In this document: positions 5,952-7,267 of the stretch, piece by piece
Layout of the letters: each line of letters opens with the position of its first letter
Position numbering within the stretch: position 1 is the first letter of the stretch
Assembly: GCA_002281005.1 (NCBI GenBank)
Contig: NCFD01000052.1
Location: forward strand, 1 to 7,267
DNA length: 7,267 nucleotides
Direction of reading: 5' to 3'
Source of the DNA: Acidocella sp. 35-58-6
GTDB lineage: Bacteria; Pseudomonadota; Alphaproteobacteria; Acetobacterales; Acetobacteraceae
Notes under the pieces: model-generated
Databases searched by the model: none
Told to the model about the DNA's origin: nothing
The model's input: the letters and a program-made list of their open reading frames with translations, nothing else
Position numbers and translations under genes: made by a program

Positions 5952-7160
5952 CTACCCAATTTTGCCGGTGATCTGCGCCCGGCTTGGCAAAAACGCTGCT
6001 GCCAGGCCAATCATCGGCAAAAACGCGCATACCCGGTACACAAACTGAATGCTGGTCCAGTCCGCCAGTTCCCCCAGCACCGCCGCACCTATGCCGCCCA
6101 TGCCGAACGCCAGCCCAAAAAACAACCCGGAAACCGCGCCCACCCGCCCGGGGGTTAGCTCCTGCGCATACACCACAATCGCCGAAAACGCCGAGGACAG
6201 CACCAGCCCAATCGCCACGCTCAGCACAATGGTCGCATCCAGCCCCACATAAGGCAGCACCAGCGTAAACGGCAGCACGCCCAAAATGGAGCCCCATATC
6301 ACCGCCTTGCGCCCCACCCGGTCACCCACCGGCCCGCCGATGAACACCCCCGCCGCCGAAGCCGCCAGGAAGATGAACAAATCCACCTGCGCTGCCTGCG
6401 CTGAAAGCCCAAAGCGCTGCATCAGATAAAAAATATAATAGCTGGTGATGCTGGATAGATAAAAAAACTTCGAGAACATCAGCAGCACCAGCACCGCCAT
6501 CGCGGCCTTGGTCTGCCCCGCACTCAGCCCGGTCTGCGCCCCGGCTTTACGCACCTGCGGCCGGGCGTGCCCGTTGGCCTGATACCAATGCCCCAACATC
6601 GAGAGAATGCCCATCGCCGCCAGTGCCACAAACGCAAACCATGCCAGGCTGGCGCGCCCATGCGGCAATATGAAAAATGCCGCCAGCAATGGCCCCAATG
6701 ACTGCCCAAAATTGCCACCTACCTGAAACACTGATTGCGCCAGCCCGTGCTGCCCACCCGATGCAAGGCGCGCAATCCGCGATGATTCAGGGTGGAAAAT
6801 TGAGGAGCCAACCCCCAGCATCGCCGCCCCCGCCAGCAGCATCAAATAGCTCGGCGCCAGCGCCAGCACCACCAACCCGGTGAGGGTAAAGCCCATGCCC
6901 ACCGGCAATGAATAGGGCTGCGGTTTTTTGTCGGTATAAAGCCCGATCATCGGTTGCAGCAAGGATGCGGTAATTTGGTAAATCAGCGTCAACAGCCCAA
7001 TTTCACCAAAGTTAAGATTAAACCCGCCCTTCAAAATCGGGTACACCGCCGGCAACAGTGACTGCATCATGTCGTTCAGCAAATGGCAAAAACTAACCGC
7101 GCCCAGCACCGGCGCCACCGTCCGGCCCACCTTCAGCGGCGCCGCAGTCGTCGTACTCAT
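5952..7160 (-). CDS. fsr: MFS exporter, fosmidomycin resistance protein (Fsr) family
   Basis: A 402-residue inner-membrane transporter of the major facilitator superfamily, closely resembling Escherichia coli Fsr (about 406 residues), which exports fosmidomycin; the natural substrate is unknown. Diagnostic segments run along its whole length: HLLNDMMQSLLPAVYP (26-41), QITASLLQPMIGLYTDK (62-78), IFHPESSRIARLASGG (121-136), HGLAQSVFQVGGNFG (138-152), FSKFFYLSSITSYYIFYLMQ (229-248), GGPVGDRVGRKAVIWGSILG (275-294) and VYAQELTPGRVGAVSGLFFG (330-349). About 12 membrane helices with a central cytosolic loop at 191-218 are expected. The ATG at 7160 follows GGAAGG (7170-7175) at nine bases. The gene stands alone on the minus strand, converging on the HicA-like gene. 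No frameshift or missing motif was seen, so it should be functional. Confidence 0.96.
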   Translation of the reverse strand: MSTTTAAPLKVGRTVAPVLGAVSFCHLLNDMMQSLLPAVYPILKGGFNLNFGEIGLLTLIYQITASLLQPMIGLYTDKKPQPYSLPVGMGFTLTGLVVLALAPSYLMLLAGAAMLGVGSSIFHPESSRIARLASGGQHGLAQSVFQVGGNFGQSLGPLLAAFFILPHGRASLAWFAFVALAAMGILSMLGHWYQANGHARPQVRKAGAQTGLSAGQTKAAMAVLVLLMFSKFFYLSSITSYYIFYLMQRFGLSAQAAQVDLFIFLAASAAGVFIGGPVGDRVGRKAVIWGSILGVLPFTLVLPYVGLDATIVLSVAIGLVLSSAFSAIVVYAQELTPGRVGAVSGLFFGLAFGMGGIGAAVLGELADWTSIQFVYRVCAFLPMIGLAAAFLPSRAQITGKIG

Positions 7161-7267
7161 CGCAAAATACCTTCCGCCAAGCGCTTATTGTTGAATTTTT
7201 ATTAAGGCGGTTTTCCGCGGTCTGCCAGCATACTCCCAGCATCGCAGGGCTGATTATTTGCGCACCG
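7161..7267 (-). promoter_or_regulatory. upstream region of fsr
   Basis: This holds the fsr ribosome-binding site and, upstream of it, an AT-rich stretch (about 7184-7205) where a leftward -10 box could lie, but no convincing -35/-10 pair was found. A small GCGG-TTTT-CCGC inverted repeat is at 7207-7218; its stem is too short to call a terminator. No coding sequence is seen to the window edge. Confidence 0.35.

Noticed and set aside
7207..7218. GCGG-TTTT-CCGC as an intrinsic terminator upstream of fsr
   Set aside because: Four-base-pair stem and no following T-run on either strand.

Overview
The window reads as an ordinary stretch of a Gram-negative, probably alphaproteobacterial chromosome. 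GC-rich genes, a scoA/scoB pair, an Fsr-type drug exporter and a HicA-like small protein would all suit Acetobacteraceae or relatives, but that placement is inference from codon style and protein flavour, not from a marker gene. No rRNA, tRNA, CRISPR array, insertion sequence or phage module was seen.

Left part (1-2254, plus strand): the 3' part of scoA, then complete scoB, together the two subunits of succinyl-CoA:3-oxoacid CoA-transferase, followed 41 bp later by a TTG-started protein with three predicted membrane helices and a long cytosolic helical region. All three point the same way and may be one transcript; no terminator is visible between them.

Middle part (2196-4601, minus strand): a likely operon read leftwards from about 4601: a 78-residue two-helix membrane protein, a class II aldolase/adducin-family enzyme with its zinc histidines intact, and a DHA2-type (EmrB/QacA-like) multidrug or metabolite exporter. 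The exporter gene is broken by a single extra base in a run of four C (plus strand 2791-2794); removing one base restores a continuous 467-residue protein. Its 3' end overlaps the convergent membrane-protein gene by 59 bp.

Right part (4602-7267): a 315-bp divergent intergenic region with a good sigma70-type promoter leads to a visibly AT-richer gene for a small exported protein of unknown function. Then comes a 306-bp stretch without a convincing gene, possibly with decayed coding on the minus strand, a small histidine-rich HicA-like protein without a HicB partner, and a convergent, well conserved fosmidomycin-resistance-type MFS exporter (fsr).

No clearly new multi-gene system is evident. 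The points most worth a second look are the single-base break in the exporter, the orphan HicA-like protein, the membrane protein whose N-terminus recalls cyclic-nucleotide-sensor membrane domains but whose C-terminus is something else, and the AT-rich secreted orphan.
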